Below the pieces are notes generated by a model. The model had not been told where the DNA came from, did no database searches, and saw only the letters and a program-made list of their open reading frames with translations. This document shows, piece by piece, positions 22,621-33,546 of a stretch of DNA of 64,000 nucleotides. The DNA comes from Pyricularia pennisetigena (Eukaryota; Ascomycota; Sordariomycetes; Magnaporthales; Pyriculariaceae): positions 2,190,874 through 2,254,873 of the forward strand of contig NC_043740.1 of NCBI RefSeq assembly GCF_004337985.1, in the 5' to 3' direction. The stretch's first letter is position 1. Each line of letters begins with the position of its first letter. The translations under genes were made by a program, and so were the position numbers.

Positions 22621-23933
22621 CACCGTTGAACTCTCCCCCCTGTCTCATCCCGTCTTCATGCGAATGCAGCAAATCAAGCTTGCCACAACATCTTGGCATC
22701 ACGCATGGGTCTTCTTTCAGGGGGACATTGAGGTCTTGCAGGGTTCTTCCCCAACATGCGGGAAGAATCACACTCCATGGGTCGGTCAGTTCCATCTCTC
22801 CCCGCTTTTTGACGAGGAGGTCTGGGTCATATGCAGCTTTGAGCGCTGAGCAACGTCTCGGGGAGAGGTCTCCGCATGCACAGATGGTATTAGAGCATTT
22901 GCGAGATAGATAGGCGTGCATACGCGAGCGTTGTCCGAGAGCCCTTGCTGCATTGCGTCGCCAGCCTGGGCTTGACAGCTTGTTCCGTTTGGTTGGTTTG
23001 TTCATGGGGTTTACAATAATTACAAAAGCAGTGTGTTTGAGAATGCGACCCTCGGTTGGTTAGTTTCCCACCTTGTACTCAACAAAGGGGGGACTTGACG
23101 GCTCTCGGGCTTGCATTCCGTGCCGCGTTCCCAGATAATCGGTAAGGTTGGCAAGCAATCTTCAGCTTTCCCCGCGAAAAAGGAGAAATAAAAGACAATC
23201 GAAAGCTTGGCCATGGGGAGGGGGGGTCAAGGCCCCCTAGGCTTTGTAAACTGGAGACCGAAATGTCATCCAATGTAACCTTACCCGCGAGTTGAAACCG
23301 ATTGATTATTTGCCTACCAGACTCTTAACACTTTGGGTTAATCCTGCCCAAGGGAGGGGATGCATCAGAGCCCGCCCATACAGGACAGGACAGGACAGGG
23401 AGGGGTTTTCTTTTGTTTTTGTTTTGGGAAGGAGAAAACGGAGACAGGGCTGAACCGTTTCTGTCTAACGAACTGACTGCAGCAGCATGGCTTCCTTCCG
23501 GGGCTGTCACGGTTCCCTGGACGAATTAGGTAATATTAATAAAAGTAATGATAGTATTTAAAAAAAAAAAATCTTTTCTTTTCGGCTGCTTTGCTAGCAG
23601 TGAGCATCAAGCACGGATGCAAGAAATCCAAGTGTTTAGCGGTGCTTCGTGCTTCCCTAGGTAAATATCCGATCCCGGAGTCGCCGCAATTTCGCGACTG
23701 GCCTGGAATGCAGGAAAAAAAGGTAGGCGATGATGTTGATGGGGATAGACGACAGGGCAAGTTGGCAGTTTGTCGGGCGGGCTATGGTGATTATTCATCC
23801 ACCTTGGCCGAGACGCTGCCAAATTCATCAGAGAAATTCAATAGATCAAGTCAATTGGACTGGGCTGAGGTCCCAATTGGAGTAAGCTGCGACGTCAAGT
23901 TCAATTTGTGCTGCTGCCCGCCCCACATTACTT

Positions 23934-23936
<3 letters not shown>

Positions 23937-23978
<42 letters not shown>
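23937..23978. repeat. T42 homopolymer tract
   Basis: Forty-two consecutive T on the plus strand, 1.3 kb from the T40 tract and in the same orientation. The sequences after the two tracts do not resemble each other. Confidence 0.95.
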
Positions 23979-23979
<1 letters not shown>

Positions 23980-24986
23980 GCAGCTCCAGAGGTAGAGCAA
24001 AGGAAAGACTTGACAGCTCTGGACGCTTTGCTCCCACAACACGATCTCGGCCTTATCTACGTCAGCACCACAGGCTTTCTGTTCCGTTCGTACGACGGAA
24101 ATACCGACGGATTGCCTGATTTAGGATCGATCAGAGATACGTAACGACCAGGTTTCCGATACTCTAACTCTATCCGACGAGGACCGGACAGACTTAGAGC
24201 TAGAACTAGACGTACAACTAAACCTAGGTCCAGTCTAGATCCCATCGGTACCTGCGTATTGACAAATACCTAATAGCCCAGCAACCTTGCCTGGTAGCCT
24301 GAGGGAGGGAGTAGATAAGGTCCTCGGTTTTTATTTAGTGCTAGAGCTTCTTAATCCCATTCGACTCAAGCTCAGTTCAATTTCCCAGACATCTCAGCGG
24401 CTTTCCACCATCAGCACGTGGCATATCTTAGATCTAGATGCCTACCAAATGGCATTTGTCCTGATGCCCGGGAAGCCACATCAGATCATTCTGGCAATAG
24501 TACCAGAAAACAACAAATGATTGGGCTTTTGTATGGATTTTGACGTTGAAAACGACAGCATTATCGGCCACCAACTGGGGCTGGGGGGACCATGTCATTT
24601 TACCCAAGAACGTGGTTACCTTTCGGTGGCTGAAATGCTGATGATCAGGGCAGTAATAGATCGTCAGAGGGCGGAGGCGATTCGGGGATTTATCGCGCGA
24701 TCAATCTGATCGATTCGGATCGCGATGTCTTGTTCCAAAGGTTTGCTCTTGTTTTTTGCTTGCTTTGTTGAGACATTTGCATCGAATCGGGCGTTGTCAT
24801 GGCTTTCATGCATTTCCCCTCGCAATTCGTCCCATGAATGCTGTGCATATTCGGGCTTTTATTTTCTTTTTACTTTGTCTCTTTTTAGTGCTGAGACAGG
24901 TTTCTGCTCTCCGCATCGTTGATCTAATTCTGGACTGGATAGGATGACAGCTTGCTTCGCTTACCTGCGGCAGTAAAGTCATGTCA

Positions 24987-24987
24987 G

Positions 24988-25026
<39 letters not shown>
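24987..25026. repeat. (GCCT)10 tetranucleotide microsatellite
   Basis: Ten perfect tandem GCCT units, with two imperfect CCTGC echoes immediately downstream. Confidence 0.95.
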
Positions 25027-25028
<2 letters not shown>

Positions 25029-25452
25029 TTCCCTGCCTGCTTCCCTCCTGCGTCTTTCTGATTTAGTGTGGGATATAATTGTTTGTTCAGCGGCCCGGAA
25101 TAGCCCAGAAAAGATTCAACGGCACCAGTGAGTTTCAGCTGGCTGCAGGCCACGCCACACCGGTCAGAAAACCACATGGCAAAGGCGGTCCGGTTTTTTT
25201 AATTTATTTTTATTTTTCAAAGGGTGAAAAGGGAGTCCAAGAATCGATTTGGCTTTCATCACTCTGACCCCGCGCCAAGCTGGCACATGGCCCTGGAGCT
25301 GGAAACGGCGCAGTACCACTCTAGCGAGGTACTACAGCTAGCCGACCTGGGCTAACAAGCCTAGAACTACTATGGTATGGTACACACGGAGATACAGAGA
25401 AAGAGTCCGCCCTACCTACTTGTGTGGCCACATTGACAGGCATCCGTCACCC

Positions 25453-25478
25453 GCACGCACACACACACACACACACAT
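25453..25478. repeat. CA dinucleotide repeat
   Basis: A run of CA units (with one CG interruption near the start) about 0.8 kb upstream of the GPCR start codon. Confidence 0.9.
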
Positions 25479-26249
25479 ACTATGACTGGAAAGAACTCTA
25501 CTGTTTCCGGAGCCTTGGTCAGGGTACGGTGTCTAAAAAAAATTAAAAAAAAAAAAAAACCCCTAGCTAACCAACCTACTGGAAACTATACGGTAGCTTG
25601 GACCGTTTCTCCCTCGATGTGGCTATGATCAGCTACTCCCTCTTAATCCCCCATCATACCCCATCAACCAACCATGTTGCACCTTGTCATAACTCTTGCA
25701 TTCTTGTATTCTTCCTTTGTTCCGTCTTGGTCAGACCTTTCCTCTCTCTCGCGGCCCTTCTGACACCTCTCCCACATACGGGATCGGGTTCCACACATTC
25801 AACCACGGTTTGCCTTTTCGTATATCGACCCGTTGGGCCTGAATATTTGCCAACAGGGGTGATTCTCCAACACAAAGGCAAGACGACCTGGTTTCCTTCA
25901 CCCAGCACTCAGCCACGGTATATAGACCAACGCGCCTTTCAAACGATGCTTCAATCTTACGCAACAATATCTTGAACCCTTACTCCCTCTGCCTTTCTTC
26001 CGACGGTATGACTGGAGGTCTTCTCTCACATAATACAAGATCATTACGACACCCGCTCTCAACATCAACCTCGTCTGTTGACTAACCTTCATTTTCACTT
26101 TCCGCCTCTGGTAACTGTGAAAGGTTGTCCTGCGCATTTGTTATTCTGAACACACATACCTCTCAGCATCCGACATAGCATTCCTCGCAAACAGTTCGAG
26201 TCTTCTTAATCACCAATCTGACCCGCCGAGCGGGATCATACTGTCCAGA

Positions 26250-27802
26250 ATGTCGGGGGTTCCAATAGATGCTGTGCGGCTGGATCAGCTCAATCAGTAT
26301 TCTATCATTGAACGTGTCTGCTCAGTTCTCTCACTGCTTGGAAGCGTCTTCATAATCGCCACTTTCTGCTACTCAAACATGTTCCATAAGCCCATAAACA
26401 GGCTGGTGTTCTTTGCCTCCTTTGGCAATATGATGACCAATGTTGGAACATTAATGGCGAGGTCGTATGTTGGAGATCCCGACGGAGCTGGCTGCCAATT
26501 CCAGGCTTTTCTAATCCAAATGTGAGCACATCTGATTTTGAACCCTGACCCGAAAGGATCCGGGAGGGTGACTTGGACTGACTTCAGTATAGGTTCTTAC
26601 CGGCGGACACCCTATGGACATTGGCCATGGCTGTTAATGTTTACTTGACCTTCTATCACAAGTTTGACGCCGTTAAGCTCCGCAAGATGGAGCTCCCCTA
26701 TCTGCTGATATGTTACGGACTACCCTTCGTTATTGCCCTAATCTATATTTTTATACAAGCGCCTGGACGTGGGCGAATGTATGGAGATGCAACTTTGTGG
26801 TGCTGGATCAGCCCTCGTTGGGATATCTGGCGCTTGACTACGTTTTACGGTCCTATCTGGCTCATTATCCTCGTCACTTTCTTCATCTATATCCGCGCCG
26901 GCGGTGAGATCTATCGCAAGCATAAGCAGCTTCGCAACTTTCACTCGAGCACGCGCAGTCATCACGAGCCCGAACCTTTGCCGCCCATGGACGATCCCCT
27001 GATTTCCAGCAAGACCACCGAGGTCTCCATCACGTCCGAGGCGGCACTGCCTGCGGCACCAGGGGCTATCGATCTTGCACCACTGGGTCGGCGCGCGTCA
27101 GATAACGCCCAACAAGCCCCGCCTATCCCCGGGCCGGCTTACTCAGTGCAGATCTCGTCGAGCGGAACCAACACCAACGACCGAAGGTCCTCCCATCCGC
27201 CGGAGCTGACGATCCAGCCTACGCGCGCCACTTTGACACGCAGCACGACCAGGGCCGGGGCCGTTCAACAGCGCTCACGGGCAAACCAGGATGCCACCAA
27301 CGCGGCGTGGTCGTATACAAAGTGCGCACTGTTGTTTTTCACCGCCATGCTGGTGACGTGGATCCCGTCCTCGGCCAACCGCGTCTACTCAATCATCCAC
27401 GCGCAGCAAGTAAATCTGACGCTTGAGTACATGAGTGCCTTTGTGCTACCGCTCCAAGGATTCTGGAATGCTGTCATCTACATGGTAACCAGTTGGAAGG
27501 CGTGCAAGCTGGTGTTTCACGATATATTCCTGTCGAGGATGCCAGTCACGGAGCTGATCGACTATAGGTCGTCCATCATCCGTCGTCGCCAGCAAAATTG
27601 TAATAGTCACCATGCCCAGGCCGCAGGCGCCGGGACCGGTGCGGCCAGATCAAGCCACTCACACAAGGAATCAGGATCCGGGGGTAGGTTCACGCCTCAA
27701 CCGTCAGACAAGAACTACGAAAACGAGAGCATGACAGACTTGGGCAGCAGACCTTCGTTGCAAGAGCCAGGGCAGGAGCGGCGGCCTCATCGTGGCGTTT
27801 GA
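26250..27802 (+). CDS. G-protein-coupled receptor, GIT3/cAMP-receptor-like
   Basis: Two exons, 26250-26521 and 26593-27802 (71-nt intron), 493 aa. The join AT|G encodes IQMFLPADTLWTLAM. Seven hydrophobic segments are visible: around VCSVLSLLGSVFIIATF, LVFFASFGNMMTNVG, DTLWTLAMAVNVYLTF, YLLICYGLPFVIALIYIF, YGPIWLIILVTFFIYI, then after a loop of about 150 residues LLFFTAMLVTWIPSSANRV and MSAFVLPLQGFWNAVIYM. The long third cytoplasmic loop is rich in Ser/Thr/Pro/Arg and the C-tail is hydrophilic. This layout matches fungal cAMP-receptor-like receptors (for example the Neurospora GPR-1 class) that couple to heterotrimeric G proteins at the plasma membrane. The ligand is unknown. A long pyrimidine-rich leader with upstream frames precedes the start. 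Confidence 0.9.
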
Positions 27803-30800
27803 GCCGAGTTGAAATGCCCCATGTTGTTCTTTGTGATGTGAGGTTTGGGGGGGTTTAATCAAAAAAAAAGGAAAAAAACGGCGGTTGTTTGTTTTGTTTG
27901 GTTTTAGATACCAGGCCTTATGACGAATGTCTTGGAAACGCTTCTTTCCCGCTGGGCGTTGGAGGAAATTTTGGCTTGATGACGAATACACGATATACCT
28001 AATATTTGGTTCCCATGTATCTGATACCCCAAAGATCAACGTGCCTCTCTGGCGAGCAAGCTTGAATTTTATTTTCTTTTGTTTACGAGAGCTCACTGAT
28101 AAATCTTGATGAACTCTGTCAGGTAGCATCTGAGGTGAACTTTGATCAATATGGCTACCCTTTCCATGCCTTGCCCCAAACTTGCATACATTTCCCAGCT
28201 ACCCACTCTTGATTCACTGCCAACAAAGACAAAGACCGCGCGCGTTCCTGAAAAGGCCTAGCCGGCGAACACGATAGATCCATTCTGGAATGCTCGGCCC
28301 TTTCCGAACTTGGCGAGACTCCAAACCTCCAACAAACAGGAAAAAAAAAAAAAAAGAAAAACAAAACAAACAAACGATAACAGTAAGCGGCGGCCGACAC
28401 ATCCTTCGCTCCAATCTGGGCACCGCGATCAATAAATAGATTTGCTTCTGTACTTAGCACCAAATCAACTGTTATTTTGACAACGCTGCCAAGCCTGAGA
28501 ATTCCTTCCAGTTCAAGTCAAGCCGGCTTTGCAGCAAGACTAGAAGGCCGCCAGAAATAAGATCGGTTCTACTCAAAGTGGCTTTTTTTGGTTCATCCTT
28601 CCCACGCGTTGGGCACATACCCCCTTACCCATCTCGCCATGTGAGGTGGCGGTCTATTTCCGCAAGGGAGAGGGGACCTCTCAAATAGCCAAGCTAAGCA
28701 AAGCTAGGCTCAGGAACAAGAAAAAAAATTAGTGCGCTCCCTACTTTAGTCCTGATTGTATTTGTGTTTTTTTTCAAATGGGTTTGAGAGCAAAAGAAAC
28801 AAAAAAACAGAAGCCATCCGACCATTTTGGTTATCCAACCGACGCCGGTTCGAGCGCCATAATCTCACAACATGTGCGCTAGAGAACCAGGCGGTGCATC
28901 TATTTTGTACATAATCTGTCCTTTTCCGTGCGCAGTTCATAACCGGCAGATAGATATCAGGCCATTTTATCTTACCTTGGGGAGTGGCAACTTATTTTCT
29001 CTCCCTCCCCGGAGCGATAGGTCCTACCCGTCTCTCCCTTTCCGAGTCCCATTCTTACCCACCATTACCTTTTTTTCCCACTACTGACTACATTACTACT
29101 GGGCAGGAAAACAGGAGCTTCGTTTCAGAGGAGGAGTCGAAGCACAAAAAGTGAACGACGTGAGATTGTAACCCAACAAAACAAAATGGATAGTTAGCGA
29201 GGGATGAAACTAGTAAGCCTCGAGGGAAACACAAAAAAAAAAACATCAGCTTTGTACCATCCCTCAAAAAAAAAAGAAATTCAGTGCTGAACAATACCGC
29301 CAGCCCCCAAGCTTGCTGACTATATTGCAACCCACATACCCGCCATTTCTCACCGAGCAAATCGAGATGGGCGGGCTAGGGAAAGGACGGCAGGGACCGA
29401 AGGGAAAAGCTTAGTTGGACAATTGAAACGTATAATACAACTAAAAGGACTGATTACATATAGCACAGCCTCTCGCCTGCAACCTGCAAGAGCGGCTTCA
29501 TTTCGGTAGGGCATCAAATCAGCAAATTCAGCGGATATGTGTGTGATACGTGTATCTGTCTGGCCTCTGCAGCAGATACGCGATCGCTCGCAGACGGCAA
29601 AGGGGAGTCTGCCTGAACTTCGACTGCGCCTCTCTGTGCCCGTTCGTTGCCGGGGGTTTTGTCCGATACCCAAAGTTATTTTTTTTCTTCTTCTTTTTTA
29701 TAACTCGTGTGGCAAGGCAAGACGATTGCACGGTGCACGCGAGTGAAGCTAAATTCTTTACAATTTTCTTTTTTTGTGCCGTTGAACTTTTTCCCCCTAC
29801 GCACATCTTCGCTACCGGCACCCTGGTCATGTCGCCCTAGTTTTCCCGAGAGAGGTGGGAGCATCCCCGTCCCGTCTCGCTATGATGTCTTGTGGCGACT
29901 CTGCTTGCCGCTACGTCCCTTTTTGTCATACCTACCTACTAGGGAAGGAACCGAAATGGCCCAAAAAAAAAAGGGGGGAGGAGGGTTGACGTTCTTCTGC
30001 CTGCTGGTTTACCCCTCACTTCGTGATCCAATGAAAATGAGACTGCGTATGCAGCCCAAAGAAAAAAAAATAACGAAGCCTCTCTTTGCATTGACCGGCG
30101 ACGCAAATCTGGTAGGAAACTTGTGTGGTGATCGACGGGGGACAGTTCTGGTTGGCACGTCATTGCAGCTCCGTGCGCCGCGATGGTCACAAAAAAACGA
30201 CCCCCCTCATACGGTAAACTCTCCCTGATACTCTATAGCAGGAATCGATCCATTACTAAACGCATACCCGAGGGACCCCATCTCCTGACGTACGTGCCGC
30301 AAAGGGCTGGCTGCAGGGAACCGACGAACCGCTCACTTGGAAGTTGACGAACGACTTGGGCCTCCTCCCCCCTTTTTTTCTGGAAATGGTCAAGACAGGG
30401 CTGTTTCTTCTTTGAATTTACCACCTGTCTTCCTATGACATTGGTTGGTACATGTCACGTACCCGTTGACCGTTTCTTTTGCTGGTGGTCAAAAAAAATA
30501 AATGGTCCTTCCGTTAACCCGAGCTAGCGGGTTCCACACCCGTCCAGCTGGTAAACTATACGTATTGGCTCCTCTCCACGCGGTAGAGAGGCTTGCACAC
30601 CTGCAGTAGGTCCATTTACAAGTCCTGTCCTCCAGTACCCGCACAAGTCGCCTTCTTTCGGTGCAGCTCAGGCATCAAAGACTTTAATGCATGATGCTAT
30701 TACAGTAAATCTCTTCTCTGGTCCTTGATTCAACTGAGGTATCTATCGACCTGTCTATCAGCGAAAGTCATAAGACGACCGAGTTCCTGGTACGTTGTTC

Positions 30801-31395
30801 TCCAAAGTAATATTCCATCCTTTTCTTTTCATTCTACACGGTCTTGTCATTCCCGACATACGATATTCGAAGCCCCCCCCCCNNNNTTTTTTTTTTTTTG
30901 AAAGAGTCGCATTTACAATACCCTCCGGGCAAGCTTATATTCCCAAGCAATCCGCTCTCCAAACCCTCAAGCTGTGTCCTCCCAACAATATGTGTACGCC
31001 TCAAACCTGGAGTCCGCAAATGAAAGAAAGTTGGCAAGTGGTACCACAACATATAAACAAAGGGCTCTTCTTTTGGAAAGAGACAGATGCAGATTCTGAA
31101 ACAAATAAACTGACAAAGATCCTCAAGTTTCTTATGATAGGCGTTTGCGAAATTGGTCTTGGCTGAAGAGGGAATCCATATGTGGCCGTTGGGCGAGCTG
31201 AAAAGGCAGCTTGTGTGATGGAATAGAAGCAGAATGAAAAATGCTACTGTTGACAGCAGAACTGCAACCAGCACACAACTGAGTAGAATCCAGTTGGGCT
31301 TGATAGCCATGATATAGATAATGACTGTCTTTTTCAGCGCATAATGCAGTCAAGATAATCCCATGGAGCCTATCCCCCATCATGGTGCCTCATCT
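27803..31395. other. Gene-poor convergent region, 3.6 kb, containing assembly gap
   Basis: It lies between the GPCR stop (plus) and the methyltransferase-like stop (minus). Only short overlapping open frames are present and none has domain character. Many A runs of 7-15 nt occur (for example near 27861, 28341, 29231, 29262 and 29962). The N gap sits between a C run and a T run. Confidence 0.5.
30883..30886. other. Assembly gap (4 N)
   Basis: Four undetermined bases, flanked on the left by a run of C and on the right by a run of T; sequencing probably failed on the homopolymers. Confidence 0.99.
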
Positions 31396-33546
31396 TTAGC
31401 CTGACTTGTCAGAGGCAATAGACTCCTTCGTGGCCACGATGATATTGTACTCCCAGTAAGTAGAGAGTTCCTGGCACTCCCTGACACAGAGCGGGTCTTC
31501 CCACCACCACTTTGTAGTGCTGATGTACTGGCCCCAGACCTCTTTCCATAGCATCCGACCGACCGTGCTTCGAAGCTCAGTTCGAATCTGCATGCCTGAC
31601 TTTTTGCTGCCAGAGGTGCTACCGGCACTACTGCTCGTCCCGTCCTCGCCACTGACAGCACATGAAATACCGGCTCTGAGGTTAGTGTCACTCGTGGCTC
31701 GACGCGGCGGCACTGCAAAGAACTTGACCGTTGTAATAATGCTGCCGTAAGCCCTGAGGTGAGCATCACCTAGCCAGCCTGGAACCAGCTTTCTCGGATT
31801 CATGCAGCGAAAGTTTCTCTCCAGGTTGTCCTGAAGATTCTCCTCCATCCACTGCCGCATATGTGGACCGAGTGACCGAGCAACTGGAGCTGGATCAATC
31901 AGTGTCAGATGCAGTGAGCCTCCTGGCGCGAGAGTGCGATAGATATTACGCAGAAGCGGCGGGATTTCCGAAGATGGCACAAGCGAGGGGAGTGACAGGC
32001 AATAGACAGCCGAGAACATGTCCGGTGCCGTCGAAAGAACCGAATGAGACACTACCGGAAGTGCCGTGGGAAGTACGTTCGGGAATAAGTCGTTTGAGAT
32101 TGGAGTCGGCGATGTGTGGTATATCAGCGAATTACAATGGGCAGCGGCTAGATATGACGCAGTGGCTAAAACCTAATGTCAGTAACTGAGGCCGCAATTT
32201 TCTTGGGTGGTTTACTTACCAGGACTCTCAAAAAGGGCAAGAATCTTCTGCCCCTGGCCTTGGGTTGCTGGCACCATGCTTGAATTGTCCGAGCCGTCAA
32301 CACTAGGGCGGTCCACGTTGTACATAGCCGATAGCATCCACCTTTGCTTCTCCATCACCATCTCCTGATACAGAGCTGGGTCTTGAGAATCATCCCACTC
32401 CTCGTTCAAACGCGTCAAGATCGTCTGTGGAGTTGCCGCTTCCATCATCTTCATCTCGCGTTGCATAGCAATGAGATCCAATGATATCAAGCTGGACTTG
32501 CGAGTCTGATCCGCAGTTTGCGGCCCCACAAAGGCATCTAGTGATGTTGCGGTGGCCTTGAAAGACGGACTGCACTCCCAAGTGTCGGGGGGCCTCCACG
32601 CATCAGGGTTGTCGTTGCGGAAAACAGAACTTGGTGCTGCTATAGTGAGCCCTCTCGGACTTTTTGGTGTCGAAGGCGGTGTTTTCTTTGGGATAGGAGG
32701 CAGAGGGCCAAGCCTACGGCTGATATCGTCTTTTGATGGGGAAAGCGAACGCGTGCGATTAGGAATTGAGGCTAGCCACTTCTTCGTGTGGATAGTCTTT
32801 CCCAGCTCTTTGGGAGACGGCGGAGTCGCAGGTAGCACGACGCGATGAGATAAATCCGCAGTGATGGTTACATCGGAAACTACATGGTCACAGTCGAGCT
32901 CTGGTGAGCGTGGTGCAGATACGACCTCGGTCGTTTTCGTGATAAACGAAGAGGGGCCCAGACTTTGTATGACCTTTGACGTCGAGTCTGGCTGCTGGGC
33001 ATGCGATCCACCAAAGACTGAAGCTGGTGTCATGGGGGCAGATGCATAATCGTTATGACTAGAAAATATTGAATCTAGAATGTGTCAGCTTGGGGTCTTC
33101 GCAGTTACCCGCCAAACCCGACTTGACTCACCTCTGGAGTCCAGGCCTGGGGACGTCTCGGAAATGTCCTCCAGAATCCTTTCTTTGATGGCAACATCTT
33201 CTATGTACTGGATAGGCCGGTTGACGCAACTATTGTTCGAAGATGTGGGAGATATCGGGCCTCCGAGCAGAGGCTCAGCTTGGGTTTGTATCCCAGTGAC
33301 TGTTCTTAATGATAACGGCGATGCTTTCTTGTGATCGAATGTGCCATGAGCTCCAGGCATAGGCTTGTCGACGCTGGAAGAGCCAGACGAATGTGTTGAG
33401 ACTGAAGCTCGAAACAGTCGCTTTTCTTCCTTTTTTCTAGTCTTTCCTTCGGCTGCTTTGCGCTGCTTCCTCTCGCCGATAGACTCCCGGTTGGGGTCGG
33501 TCCAAATAACGTCAAACATTCTGTCGAGCGCAAACGATCGAGCGGC
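31396..33546 (-). CDS. Methyltransferase-like protein, glycine-rich loop not recognisable; 5' exon probably missing
   Basis: From ATG at 33519 the exons are 33519-33132, 33074-32220 and 32165-31396 (introns 57 and 48 nt), 670 aa, all in phase. The N-terminal half is basic and disordered (ERKQRKAAEGKTRKKEEKR, then Ser/Pro-rich). The C-terminal third looks like a class I SAM-dependent methyltransferase: FSAVYCLSLPSLV, NIYRTLAPGGSLHLTLIDP. The expected motif I is replaced by LALFESPATASYLAAA without GxGxG. The frame is open upstream of the ATG as AARSFALDRM, and a good acceptor (TTTCCCAG) lies just before it at 33547, so a further 5' exon is likely and the real start may be different. The substrate is unknown and activity is doubtful. 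Confidence 0.75.

Larger units (their letters stand above)
21642..26249. other. Gene-poor region, 4.6 kb, with homopolymer and microsatellite tracts
   Basis: No coding frame here looks real: the open frames are short, overlap on both strands and lack domain signals. It contains T40, T42, (GCCT)10 and a CA repeat (listed separately). The last 650 nt, from about 25600, are strongly pyrimidine-rich and probably the 5' leader of the GPCR gene, with several short upstream frames. No paired repeats or target-site duplications that would mark a transposon were seen by eye. Confidence 0.55.

Noticed and set aside
25598..25975. 125-codon frame before the GPCR
   Set aside because: Lies in a pyrimidine-rich leader and has no recognisable domain; at most an upstream frame.
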